In this document: in pieces, positions 1-5,925 of the stretch
How the letters are laid out: the number at the start of each line of letters is the position of its first letter
Position numbering within the stretch: position 1 is the stretch's first letter
Assembly: GCA_026391235.1 (NCBI GenBank)
Contig: JAPLDV010000666.1
Span: 1 to 9,862 of the forward strand
Reading direction: 5' to 3'
From: Bacteroidia bacterium
Lineage (GTDB): Bacteria; Bacteroidota; Bacteroidia; Bacteroidales; UBA12481
DNA: 9,862 bases
Notes under the pieces: generated by a model
What the model saw: only the letters and a program-made list of their open reading frames with translations
What the model was told of the DNA's origin: nothing
Database searches by the model: none
Translations under genes and position numbers: made by a program

Positions 1-144
1 GTTGTATTCCCTATCTTAAGATATTCAAAAAATACGCCTGAACAGACCGGTGCGATGATCGGAAAATGGCTGTCTGAAAATTTTCCTGCTGCAACTGGTA
101 TGAAAATAGGCATCCTGAACTTCCAGAGGCTGATAACAAAATAA
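1..144 (+). CDS. 3' end of an unrecognised plus-strand reading frame (partial)
   Basis: An open frame enters from the left edge and ends at TAA 142-144, giving 47 residues beginning VVFPILRYSKNTPEQ and ending NFQRLITK. I do not recognise it. The first ~25 codons look like ordinary protein. The last ~22 codons are the reverse complement of the hipT start at 76-156, so that tail is probably not the ancestral end of this protein. Two readings remain: a real gene whose 3' end was fused to hipT by a rearrangement, or a chance open frame antisense to hipT. No domain can be assigned from so short a piece. Confidence 0.3.
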   Translation, partial: VVFPILRYSKNTPEQTGAMIGKWLSENFPAATGMKIGILNFQRLITK

Positions 145-156
145 ACAGCGATTCAT
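25..156 (-). pseudogene. hipT: truncated hipT (HipA-type kinase toxin), N-terminal stub only
   Basis: Too short for a normal gene call, but the ATG at 154-156 overlaps the hipS stop (ATGA), as expected in a translationally coupled hipBST operon. The product begins MNRCLFCYQPL and continues FHTSCSRKIF. This C-x2-C...H-x3-C start is typical of Bacteroidota HipA C-domain kinases, which normally continue with FG, a proline-rich stretch, a VTGVQ/K-type ATP-loop region and a ~300-residue kinase. Here similarity stops after KIF (about position 76), followed by RQPFSDHRTGL and TGA at 25-27. None of the three minus-strand frames from 1 to 75 looks like the continuation, so a simple frameshift does not explain it; a rearrangement or insertion junction does. 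The stub has no kinase residues and cannot be an active toxin. The family match is from memory. Confidence 0.6.
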
Positions 157-485
157 GCTTTATCCTCCTCTTTAACCGCATGAACACTGGCAGCCCCTAT
201 GCAATCCTTACAGCAGGCCATTAACAGGCCCATGCGGTCGCGGGGATTGAGTTTCCAGTTTTTTTCGGCTATTGCCAACAACCAACCTTCAGGTATTAGC
301 CCGTCAAAAAAGGGAAACAATATATTACTGGTTAATGGCGCCTCTTGCAATGGCAGGGTCAGGCTAACCGGTTCCGGGGAAGTGGAATTCAGGTAAGCCG
401 GTTCGTAAACGAAGCGGTAGCCAAGTTCATCGTGGGTAAGCCATCCCGCTGTCCGTCCATGCATTTTTATCTCGGCCTTTCTCAT
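153..485 (-). CDS. hipS: HipS-like small protein (HipA N-terminal subdomain 1), antitoxin component
   Basis: 110 residues from the ATG at 483-485, which begins MRKAEIKMHGRTAGWL. The start was chosen because the hipB stop TAA (487-489) lies one base upstream and because family members begin at this M-R-K/x-A motif; the longer frame to 533 would run through the end of hipB. The protein is the free-standing HipA_N (Couple_hipA) domain, with the signature ILFPFFDGLIPEGWLL around residues 55-70 and RDRMGLLMACCKDCIGA around 82-98. In the described tripartite HipBST system of enteropathogenic E. coli, HipS corresponds to this subdomain and neutralises the HipT kinase. Whether this Bacteroidota protein does the same is inference. 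It lies between hipB and a broken hipT, so its usual partner appears to be missing. Confidence 0.85.
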   Translation of the reverse strand: MRKAEIKMHGRTAGWLTHDELGYRFVYEPAYLNSTSPEPVSLTLPLQEAPLTSNILFPFFDGLIPEGWLLAIAEKNWKLNPRDRMGLLMACCKDCIGAASVHAVKEEDKA

Positions 486-486
486 T

Positions 487-693
487 TTATAAAGCTTCGC
501 GTTTAACTGGTACTGCTCCAACTTCATGACCAAAAAGCTGTAACACCTGGTTCACTTTGTCCAATCGCAAAGATTCTTTGCCCTGTTCCAATTCACGAAC
601 AAACCGCAAACCTACCCCCGCTTTTTCAGCCATTTGCGGCTGGGTGAGGTTCACAAGCCGCCTTTTTCCCTTTACAAATTCACTTATCTTCAT
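487..693 (-). CDS. hipB: HipB-like Xre-family DNA-binding antitoxin/repressor
   Basis: 68 residues. A Cro/C1-type helix-turn-helix spans about residues 16-38 (LTQPQMAEKAGVGLRFVREL followed by EQGK), and the tail VLQLFGHEVGAVPV is the usual HipB dimerisation strand. The protein would bind operators upstream of its own gene and repress the hip operon. Three near-palindromic copies at 701-795 are the evident targets. It is separated from hipS by one base (TAAAATG), so the two are co-translated. Length and motif order fit Bacteroidota HipB proteins that pair with split HipA modules. The short basic N-terminus (KGKRR) leads directly into the helix-turn-helix. Confidence 0.88.
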   Translation of the reverse strand: MKISEFVKGKRRLVNLTQPQMAEKAGVGLRFVRELEQGKESLRLDKVNQVLQLFGHEVGAVPVKREAL

Positions 694-700
694 GACAAAT

Positions 701-795
701 GCCCTTTCGGGTATAAAAATAATGAATATTTAATCATTACACCCTATCGGGTACATTTATTTGAAATAGTCTAACATTATACCTTTTCGGGTATA
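701..795 (-). promoter_or_regulatory. hip operon operator array: three near-palindromes at exactly 40-bp spacing
   Basis: Three related 15-base sites start at 701 (GCCCTTTCGGGTATA), 741 (ACCCTATCGGGTACA) and 781 (ACCTTTTCGGGTATA). With the preceding bases the third is the perfect dyad TATACC-N6-GGTATA (778-795), and the second is close to TACACCC-TATC-GGGTACA. The right half GGGTA is invariant. The array fills nearly the whole gap between hipB and the fucosidase gene. Known HipB operators are dyads of the TATCC-N8-GGATA kind in repeated copies, so cooperative HipB binding is the natural reading. 40 bp is close to four helical turns, which places the sites roughly on one DNA face. Confidence 0.75.
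714..721 (-). promoter_or_regulatory. possible -7 element for hipBS
   Basis: On the minus strand this reads TATTTTTA, one base off the Bacteroidota TAnnTTTG consensus. It would place transcription start near 707, about 14 bases before the hipB ATG at 693, a leader length like that of other genes here. It touches operator copy 1, which fits autorepression. No clear -33 TTG was found, so this is a weak call. Confidence 0.35.
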
Positions 796-808
796 AATTT
801 CTTCGCTA

Positions 809-2146
809 CTATAAAGAATTATACTTTACATCCGAAACGTTCAATGCCGAAAAACTGGTTATCCGGGGTGTTCCTGCTGACTCAATCACGGTAAACCTCA
901 ATCCGGAAACACTGACCGGCTCAAAGTTCATAATCCTTTTCTGACCAACCGAGCTCCCCTCCCCGATTTTCTTCCATTGTCCACCCATCATTCCTTCAAC
1001 CACAAACTTTCGGATACGCTGGCCTTTTGCTATATCTTCCTGAAGGATCACATGATTTACCGGAGTTGGCCTGTCGAAGGAAAGGATCAATTCCTTGCCA
1101 CCATTTTTAATCGATTTAACCGGTTGACCGAACCTTCTCCTGATTTCATTTCCAAAATCCATGTAAGCTTTTACGTGCGAGGCCGGGATCAGCCCTGTTG
1201 TATCGGGAGTTGAATTGAGCAGAAGTACCCCTCCGCGGCCGACCGACCGGTAATACAGGTCCATCAACTGATCGGTAGTCAGTAACAAATTATCAGTGCC
1301 GGGTGCCCAGAACCATTTGTGGCCGCCATTCTTCAGAAGCGGTACATCCATTTCAACCGGGGCATAGGCATCGCCATTGGGATCAGAATGAAGGGACGTG
1401 GAAATCCCGGTTGTCAGGTCCGATTGTTTTAACGTATACCAGTTGGGATATGGTGCGATCCCATCCTCATTGCCCACCCAGCGGATGTTCGCCATCGGTC
1501 CCTGCAGTATAACCGCATCAGAGGCATATTTCGTCAGAATATCGGATACATCAATGATGCAGCTTCCATCGAACCAGACCTCCTGCACCGGACCATATTT
1601 TGTAAGAACCTCCGTCATCTGCTGCCTGAAAACCCTGTTATATCCTTCCTGTTTGGCCGGGTCGCCGGTTTTGCCCCCGCTGCCGATGCCTGCGCCCCAG
1701 TTATCATCACCGGGATAAACATAAATTCCCAATCCAAGCCCGAATTTCCGGCAGGATTCCGATAAGTCGGCTAAAACATCACCCTTACCGCTGCGCCAGG
1801 GGATATTCCGAACCCCGTAATCGGAGGTTTCGGTGTTCCACCAGCAGAATCCGCCGGTATGCTTGGCGACAAAAAGGATCAGCCGGGCACCCCATGAACG
1901 GGCCACTTCGCACCATTGATCTGTATTCAATTGAACAGGATTGATCCGGTTGAGGGGCATCGAATGGTTGTCGTACTCCCTGCCCTGCCAGGTACAGGGA
2001 TCGAGGCACAGAAACATGATCTGTTCATATTGCTGATAGCGCAGCTGGGCCGAAGTCGGCAACGGGATCTCCTGAATATTTGTTTGTGAAAAAGCGAATC
2101 CGGAAGCCAGAACCAGGATAGCAGCAAGGGAGAATTTTTTTCTCAT
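809..2146 (-). CDS. secreted alpha-L-fucosidase, GH29 family, with C-terminal discoidin-like domain
   Basis: 445 residues. A signal peptide (MRKKFSLAAILVLASGFAFS, cleavage after about residue 20) directs export to the periplasm or surface. The GH29 TIM barrel covers about residues 35-335: MFLCLDPCTWQGREYDNHS (44-62), LILFVAKHTGGFCWW (89-103), and VWFDGS around 190-195 with D193 as the expected nucleophile. E265 in PVEMDVP is the likely acid/base by analogy with the PxECDV-type motif of GH29 subfamily B, which favours alpha-1,3/1,4-fucosides; this assignment is inference. Residues ~340-440 form a beta-rich discoidin/CBM32-like region typical of Bacteroidota GH29 enzymes. Its ATG overlaps the stop of the upstream membrane-protein gene (ATGA at 2143-2146), so translation is coupled. 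The role is release of fucose from glycans. No SusCD pair or other glycan-locus gene is in view. Confidence 0.9.
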   Translation of the reverse strand: MRKKFSLAAILVLASGFAFSQTNIQEIPLPTSAQLRYQQYEQIMFLCLDPCTWQGREYDNHSMPLNRINPVQLNTDQWCEVARSWGARLILFVAKHTGGFCWWNTETSDYGVRNIPWRSGKGDVLADLSESCRKFGLGLGIYVYPGDDNWGAGIGSGGKTGDPAKQEGYNRVFRQQMTEVLTKYGPVQEVWFDGSCIIDVSDILTKYASDAVILQGPMANIRWVGNEDGIAPYPNWYTLKQSDLTTGISTSLHSDPNGDAYAPVEMDVPLLKNGGHKWFWAPGTDNLLLTTDQLMDLYYRSVGRGGVLLLNSTPDTTGLIPASHVKAYMDFGNEIRRRFGQPVKSIKNGGKELILSFDRPTPVNHVILQEDIAKGQRIRKFVVEGMMGGQWKKIGEGSSVGQKRIMNFEPVSVSGLRFTVIESAGTPRITSFSALNVSDVKYNSL

Positions 2147-2856
2147 ATTCTAATCTTTTTAAAGAAGTTTCTATAAATAGCCACAGCCATCAGCAAATAG
2201 GCAATGGTTTTTGGTATCATCAGCATACCGATCATCGGCACCTTTTGTACAAAGAGTATGACCGGCAGGAAAAATACATACGAAATAAAGATCAGGATTG
2301 ATAAATAAGTAAACAACCGGTCTTTTTTTTCACGGGCGTGTATTAGCATCAGAAGACCAAGACCTACCCCGAGAACCGTGAGCGGGATATTACGGTAAAG
2401 CGACCAATCGGCCGGTGGAACCGAATATTCCCAGTGGTTGCCGGGAAAGAACATCAGGATTAAACGCACCAAACCGGCAGCCATCAGGAAATAATAAACC
2501 AGGCTCCAGGATTTGTTAAACCACCGCCGCTCAGCCTCCACCATAAGCAAATATAAAACAGTCACGAGAACGGCCGTGGATAAGGCGCCCGTTCCAATCA
2601 GCGGAATATGCACACCAAATATATTCACGAAAGATTCCGTGTCGCCAAGCGCATAGGCCCATAACCTAAAACCCACATGCCCTGTATCACCAATGGCCAG
2701 AACAAGAAAAGCCAGTCGAAGCAGATGACCCGCTCCCCTGTCGTGATCCGCACGATAACCGCTCGCACGAAACATTTTTATCACTATTATCCATATGAAG
2801 ATCAGATAAAAAACATTAAACCCGATCTCGGGGATCATGCGTATGCTTTCGTTCAT
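2143..2856 (-). CDS. unrecognised seven-helix integral membrane protein
   Basis: 237 residues, strongly hydrophobic, with about seven membrane segments near residues 10-28, 44-66, 80-105, 118-137, 157-173, 181-203 and 208-227. I cannot name the family. Polar or distinctive residues lie in or near the helices: LAIGDTGHVGFRLWAYALG (53-71, with D57, H60, R64), LVRLILMFFPGNHW (129-142), SLYRNIPLT (152-160) and PMIGMLMIPKTIAYLL (207-222, with K216). A buried Asp/His/Arg set suggests a ligand or ion site rather than a plain anchor, but that is inference. There is no signal peptide or nucleotide-binding motif. The stop overlaps the fucosidase start by four bases. Its own weak promoter may lie just upstream, after a 239-bp gap from the esterase gene. 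The function could be transport, sensing or a membrane enzyme; the sequence alone does not decide. Confidence 0.8.
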   Translation of the reverse strand: MNESIRMIPEIGFNVFYLIFIWIIVIKMFRASGYRADHDRGAGHLLRLAFLVLAIGDTGHVGFRLWAYALGDTESFVNIFGVHIPLIGTGALSTAVLVTVLYLLMVEAERRWFNKSWSLVYYFLMAAGLVRLILMFFPGNHWEYSVPPADWSLYRNIPLTVLGVGLGLLMLIHAREKKDRLFTYLSILIFISYVFFLPVILFVQKVPMIGMLMIPKTIAYLLMAVAIYRNFFKKIRI

Positions 2857-2874
2857 AGCTCAGAGATTTGATCC

Positions 2875-2882
2875 TAAAAATA
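2875..2882 (-). promoter_or_regulatory. possible promoter for the membrane protein-fucosidase pair
   Basis: Minus-strand TATTTTTA, one mismatch from TAnnTTTG, lies about 19 bases before the ATG at 2856. A TTG (CAA at 2904-2906 on plus) sits 21 bases upstream, compatible with a -33 element. Together with the gap to the esterase gene, this suggests the two genes form their own transcription unit. The evidence is modest because of the mismatch. Confidence 0.35.
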
Positions 2883-3010
2883 GGAAATTCCCGGATTTGA
2901 TAACAATTACATGCATGCAGGTAATGACCGCAGAGACAGATAATTATGCAATGTCGTTTAGTTAAGGTTAGATCGTCAGGAATATCAGATGAACAATATC
3001 GATATTATAT

Positions 3011-3034
3011 TGCCCCCGAATAAATTCGGGGGCA
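3011..3034. terminator. perfect 10-bp hairpin, terminator-like or dispersed palindrome
   Basis: TGCCCCCGAA (3011-3020), loop TAAA, TTCGGGGGCA (3025-3034): a perfect 10-bp stem in the gap between the esterase gene and the downstream membrane-protein gene, both minus strand. It could end the esterase transcript, but neither side has a long T run, so a factor-independent terminator is not clear-cut. On the minus strand the stem is followed by AATATAATATC, and the stretch CGGGGGCAATATAAT recurs at 9291-9305, which points to a dispersed palindromic element. The rest of the gap 2857-3095 shows no gene. Confidence 0.55.
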
Positions 3035-3095
3035 ACATAAAATTGCATTTCCGGGTTATTAGGATTGGGGCCGCATAGCGACATGCTGCGGGACT

Positions 3096-4307
3096 CTACA
3101 TCGGGAAAAACCACCTGAGCATATCCCCCAGCAGCGCCCGCCAGTTCCCCCAGGAGTGGCCTTCGTTCACCTCACGGTATACAAAGTCGACTTTGTTTTT
3201 TTCAAGAATTTGCTTCATTTCAAGCGCTTGCTGCTGAGTGTCATTGATTACCCCGGTAGTCATATAAACCCTGAATGGCAGCCAATCCAGCCGGGCAAAA
3301 CGGTCGAGTACCGTTTTGTTAAAAGCGGGAGACTGAATTCCGAGCAGGTGAAAATCATTGATCCTGACAGCCCCGAACCAGGCCGAGTTCATCCCCCCGA
3401 GAGAGGTCCCCAGTATGGCACGATCATCAGGGCAAGCATGGGTTTTATAAGATTTATCAATCAGAGGCACTAGCTCATCTCCGATAAAATCAGCATATTT
3501 CTGATTGCACACGTATTCCTGCATCCGTCGGTTATTCTTGTCGTTGCCGGGTTCACGCGGATCAAGGAAAACAGCAATCACCGGTTTGATCTCGCCTGCA
3601 TAAATCAGATTATCGAGAATAACCAGCATGGCACCTTTCTCATCCTCCGCATAATCCTGCCCATCGGTTACATAAATCACCGGAAGGCTTTCGCAACTCA
3701 CATAGTTATAGGGTGTATAAACTTTATAATTAACCTGATAACCAAGTTTTTCACTCTTGATCAGGATATTGTCCGACAAATTGCCGCGGATCACATCTGG
3801 CGAAAGTTTAGTCTCATCGGGAAATTTCCATCCGGGCATGTGCAATTCGGAATTTGGCCCCATGCCGCTCATTTGGCGGTAAGGATTATCCGGATCGAGG
3901 ATCCACTTGTCGTCCACAACGATTTTATAATCGAGCCGGGCATCCACCGGAAATTTCTGAACTGCGATCCAGATATCGGACTGCCCTGACTTTGTCCCTG
4001 TATTACCTGGCTGAGCAGGTTTCCAATCATTAAAGTCTCCAGCCCAGGATACGGTATTCGCCTCTCCCTTGTAAAGGAAAGCCACCGAGTCGCCCAGCCT
4101 GAAAGGGATCTGGTTATCTGCCTTCAGCTTGTCCCATAGTTCCTTAACTTGGTTTTCACGTTGGGCAGGATCAGAAATATTGCCAATTTGATCAGCAGCT
4201 TTCCGGAACTCAGCTAAGCTCTTATAAGGATATCCGGCTGGCTGGCAGATGGCAGCCTGCACGGATATGACTGCCAGCAAACTGATCAGGACTATTGGTC
4301 TTTTCAT
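3096..4307 (-). CDS. secreted esterase of the Fes/EsteraseD alpha/beta-hydrolase type with N-terminal E-set domain
   Basis: 403 residues. A signal peptide covers residues ~1-20 (MKRPIVLISLLAVISVQAAI). The C at 21 does not form a good lipobox, so ordinary signal peptidase cleavage is likelier. Residues ~65-160 form an E-set/CBM48-like beta sandwich with the hallmark VSWAGDFNDW (86-95) and a DPDNPYR turn (138-144). Residues ~175-403 are an esterase (enterochelin-esterase/EsteraseD) fold: VIYVTDGQDY (210-219), nucleophile S302 in GTSLGG (300-305) and catalytic H384 in GHSWGNW; the acid may be D356. Bacteroidota relatives act on acyl or feruloyl esters of glycans or on siderophores; which applies here is not shown. 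An exact -7 promoter box lies 32-39 bases before the ATG. The gene is followed by a 239-bp gap with a hairpin, so it is probably transcribed alone. Confidence 0.87.
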   Translation of the reverse strand: MKRPIVLISLLAVISVQAAICQPAGYPYKSLAEFRKAADQIGNISDPAQRENQVKELWDKLKADNQIPFRLGDSVAFLYKGEANTVSWAGDFNDWKPAQPGNTGTKSGQSDIWIAVQKFPVDARLDYKIVVDDKWILDPDNPYRQMSGMGPNSELHMPGWKFPDETKLSPDVIRGNLSDNILIKSEKLGYQVNYKVYTPYNYVSCESLPVIYVTDGQDYAEDEKGAMLVILDNLIYAGEIKPVIAVFLDPREPGNDKNNRRMQEYVCNQKYADFIGDELVPLIDKSYKTHACPDDRAILGTSLGGMNSAWFGAVRINDFHLLGIQSPAFNKTVLDRFARLDWLPFRVYMTTGVINDTQQQALEMKQILEKNKVDFVYREVNEGHSWGNWRALLGDMLRWFFPM

Positions 4308-4333
4308 TCTCTATTATTTTAGCATCAGTAATT

Positions 4334-4395
4334 GGACGCAAATTTATGGACGCAAATATGCGTCCCTACGAGTGGACGCAAATATGCGTCCCTAC
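4334..4395. repeat. two full and one partial copy of a GGACGCA palindrome
   Basis: Two identical 23-base copies (4347-4369 and 4373-4395) each contain the dyad GGACGCA-AATA-TGCGTCC followed by CTAC. They repeat with a 26-bp period. A degenerate half copy, GGACGCAAATTTA, precedes them at 4334-4346. The array fills the gap between the TfoX and esterase genes. The second copy also supplies the TAG stop (4392-4394) of the TfoX-like gene. This looks like a dispersed intergenic palindrome of the kind frequent in Bacteroidota; two copies are too few and too short for CRISPR. Folded RNA could act as a 3' end for the upstream transcript. Confidence 0.8.
4339..4346 (-). promoter_or_regulatory. -7 promoter element for the esterase gene
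   Basis: Minus-strand TAAATTTG is an exact match to TAnnTTTG. Start of transcription would be near 4332, giving a ~25-base leader to the ATG at 4307. The element lies inside a degenerate copy of the GGACGCA repeat (GGACGCAAATTTA at 4334-4346). No convincing -33 TTG was found at the usual spacing. Confidence 0.55.
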
Positions 4396-4733
4396 AATTT
4401 TTTACTGGCTTTGGCTTTCGGATTATAGTCCAATGCCAGATCAATCCAATATCCAAGGTCCTCATCCATATCGATATGCACCGGATCGACCATAATAAAT
4501 CCTTTCATCGATTTCCCGGAAAAGTCCATCGGACGCGCACCCGGCTTCCTAAGTTCCTCTTCATTCTTATCAGGATCAATCCGGACCATCAGTTCCTGTT
4601 TCAAAACCCCGGTGCACATCTTATCATCCACCAGGAAACAGACACCGCCAAACATCTTTTTAGCGATAAATGGCACTCTCTTTTCCTGGTACACGCGTTG
4701 AACCCGCTCAGCTAAAAATTCGTCGTAGGCCAT
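4392..4733 (-). CDS. TfoX N-terminal domain (TfoX_N) family protein
   Basis: 113 residues, one domain. Features typical of TfoX_N proteins are AKKMFGGVCFLVDDKMCTGV near residues 24-43, LMVRIDPD near 48-55, and PGARPMDFSGKSMKGF near 64-79. Proteobacterial TfoX has an extra C-terminal domain and controls competence; single-domain TfoX_N proteins in Bacteroidota are of unknown role, so no competence function should be assumed. The gene follows the AI-2E transporter after 19 bases and is probably cotranscribed from the promoter at 5813-5820. The last codons, for KASKKL, are followed by TAG contributed by a palindromic repeat, so the ancestral C-terminus may have differed slightly. Confidence 0.85.
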   Translation of the reverse strand: MAYDEFLAERVQRVYQEKRVPFIAKKMFGGVCFLVDDKMCTGVLKQELMVRIDPDKNEEELRKPGARPMDFSGKSMKGFIMVDPVHIDMDEDLGYWIDLALDYNPKAKASKKL

Positions 4734-4752
4734 CGTAGAATTTTTTTAGTGT

Positions 4753-5796
4753 TTATACTTGTTCTATCCGCTTTACCGGACCCGATAAATTACCGAATTC
4801 GTTGAAATAGATCTTTACCAAAACCACAAAAAGGGTAATGGTTAACGGGCCGAAAATCAGACCGATCAGGCCGAATAATTTGGTTCCCACGATGACCCCC
4901 AGGATGGTTATGATCGGATGAACATTGGCCAGTTTCTTCTGGAGCATGAAGCGAGCCACATTATCAACGGCCCCGACGAGTATGAAACACCACAAACCCA
5001 AACCGATGCCGGCTGCCATCGATCCCGATGCCAGAGTGAAAATAACAACAGGTAAATACACGAGGAGGGCGCCAATTATCGGAACCATGGAAGATATTGC
5101 CGTTAAAACTCCCAATAATATAGGTTCATGTACCCCAAAAATGATGTAACCGATCAATGCAACCGTACCTTGCAGTAATGCTACCGAAGGAATTGTAATC
5201 GCGTTACTCCTCACCATCCGGGTAACTTCATTGAGAACCTTTCCCTTGTTTTCCTGTGTAAAAGGCAGGTTCCGGCGCAGGAAAATCTCCAATTTACGGC
5301 CGTTGACCATTACAAAGAACAGGAACAGGTACATGAAAAGCAGAATCACTACCTGACGCATTGTTCCGCTCAGAATCTCCTGCGCAAAAGCAGTAAGCTT
5401 GCCGCTCAATTTCATCAGGGTTTCCTGGGTCAGGGCTGACAATCCGAGTTCTTCGCTGAGATAAATATTGATCTGTTTAAAGATATCGGTGAAGAAATCC
5501 GGCGATGACAGCAATGGCTCAACCTTGACTATCAGAAGCTTTATGATGAACCACAAGGGAACAACAACAATAACGATGGTCGCCAGCATCAGCAAAAGCG
5601 CAGCCACCCAGTCTTTAAAATGCTTCTTCTTTATCAGCCAGAACATCGGATCCTTCAGTAGAATATACAGTGCGATTGCTCCTAAAAACGAAGGGAAAAG
5701 AAAACTTAGTTCCTTCCAAAGTACCCAGGCCAGGATTAGGATAACCCCGATCAGGATAAATTGGTAAATTTTCGATGGATGGATGGTGTTATTCAT
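4753..5796 (-). CDS. AI-2E family membrane transporter (YdiK/PerM type)
   Basis: 347 residues, the normal family length. Order: two hydrophobic segments near 10-48, one at ~63-89, a polar stretch ~92-145 lacking membrane segments, helices at ~148-165, 203-220 and 225-258, then 262-282 and a long C-terminal pair ~295-330. Conserved family features are PIIGALLVYLPVVI (239-252), GAVDNV (275-280) and the C-terminal PIITILGVIVG...FGLIGLIFGPL (294-318). Named after autoinducer-2 export by one member, the family also includes sodium/proton antiporters, so the substrate is not predicted. It is first in a two-gene transcription unit with the TfoX-like gene and has an exact -7 box giving a ~10-base leader. 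It is divergent from the beta-helix gene. Confidence 0.92.
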   Translation of the reverse strand: MNNTIHPSKIYQFILIGVILILAWVLWKELSFLFPSFLGAIALYILLKDPMFWLIKKKHFKDWVAALLLMLATIVIVVVPLWFIIKLLIVKVEPLLSSPDFFTDIFKQINIYLSEELGLSALTQETLMKLSGKLTAFAQEILSGTMRQVVILLFMYLFLFFVMVNGRKLEIFLRRNLPFTQENKGKVLNEVTRMVRSNAITIPSVALLQGTVALIGYIIFGVHEPILLGVLTAISSMVPIIGALLVYLPVVIFTLASGSMAAGIGLGLWCFILVGAVDNVARFMLQKKLANVHPIITILGVIVGTKLFGLIGLIFGPLTITLFVVLVKIYFNEFGNLSGPVKRIEQV

Positions 5797-5812
5797 TGCA
5801 AATCGGTTTATG

Positions 5813-5820
5813 CAAATATA
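5813..5820 (-). promoter_or_regulatory. -7 promoter element for the AI-2E/TfoX unit
   Basis: Minus-strand TATATTTG is an exact match to the Bacteroidota TAnnTTTG consensus. It would place the transcript start near 5806, about 10 bases before the ATG at 5796. A very short leader without a Shine-Dalgarno sequence fits the phylum. The -33 element is not clear. Confidence 0.6.
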
Positions 5821-5840
5821 ATAGGAAGAATGGTATCAGG

Positions 5841-5858
5841 TCCCCGCTTTCGCGGGGA
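5841..5858. repeat. short perfect palindrome TCCCCGC-TTTC-GCGGGGA
   Basis: A perfect 7-bp stem with a TTTC loop, followed by TGACA. It lies between two divergent promoters (5813-5820 minus and 5918-5925 plus), so it cannot terminate either gene. Sequence and placement resemble dispersed REP-like palindromes. It may separate supercoiling or transcription of the two units; this is inference. Confidence 0.7.
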
Positions 5859-5896
5859 TGACAGAAAAGGGTATCGGGTTGGTTGAAGGTTGCAGG

Positions 5897-5925
5897 GTTG
5901 GGTACCTCAAAAATTCCTATCTTTG
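5897..5925 (+). promoter_or_regulatory. promoter of the beta-helix protein gene
   Basis: An exact -7 element TATCTTTG (5918-5925) is preceded by GTTG (5897-5900) with 17 bases between, matching the TTTG...TAnnTTTG architecture. The transcript would start near 5932, so translation must begin after it. This supports the ATG at 5944 and excludes the upstream in-frame ATG at 5890. Confidence 0.65.

Noticed and set aside
1..75. End of an insertion sequence interrupting hipT
   Set aside because: No terminal inverted repeat, target duplication or transposase motif can be seen in 75 bases; a rearrangement junction is supported, its type is not.
486..533. Longer start for hipS at 533
   Set aside because: It would read through the end of hipB, and family proteins begin at the MRKAEI-type methionine at 485, one base after the hipB stop.
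1785..2009. Minus-strand open frame inside the fucosidase gene (and similar frames at 1927-2127, 1303-1718, 977-1213)
   Set aside because: These overlap a clear GH29 gene in other frames, have no recognisable domains and show low-complexity translations.
4334..4395. CRISPR array
   Set aside because: Only two full copies, separated by three bases, with no spacers of normal length; each unit is itself a palindrome.
4332..4715. Plus-strand open frame opposite the TfoX-like gene
   Set aside because: It is antisense to a well-supported conserved gene and begins within the palindromic repeats, which keep frames open by chance.
4392..5796. Quorum-sensing/competence operon based on the AI-2E and TfoX names
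   Set aside because: AI-2E family proteins have varied substrates and single-domain TfoX_N proteins are not shown to control competence; the names alone do not support it.
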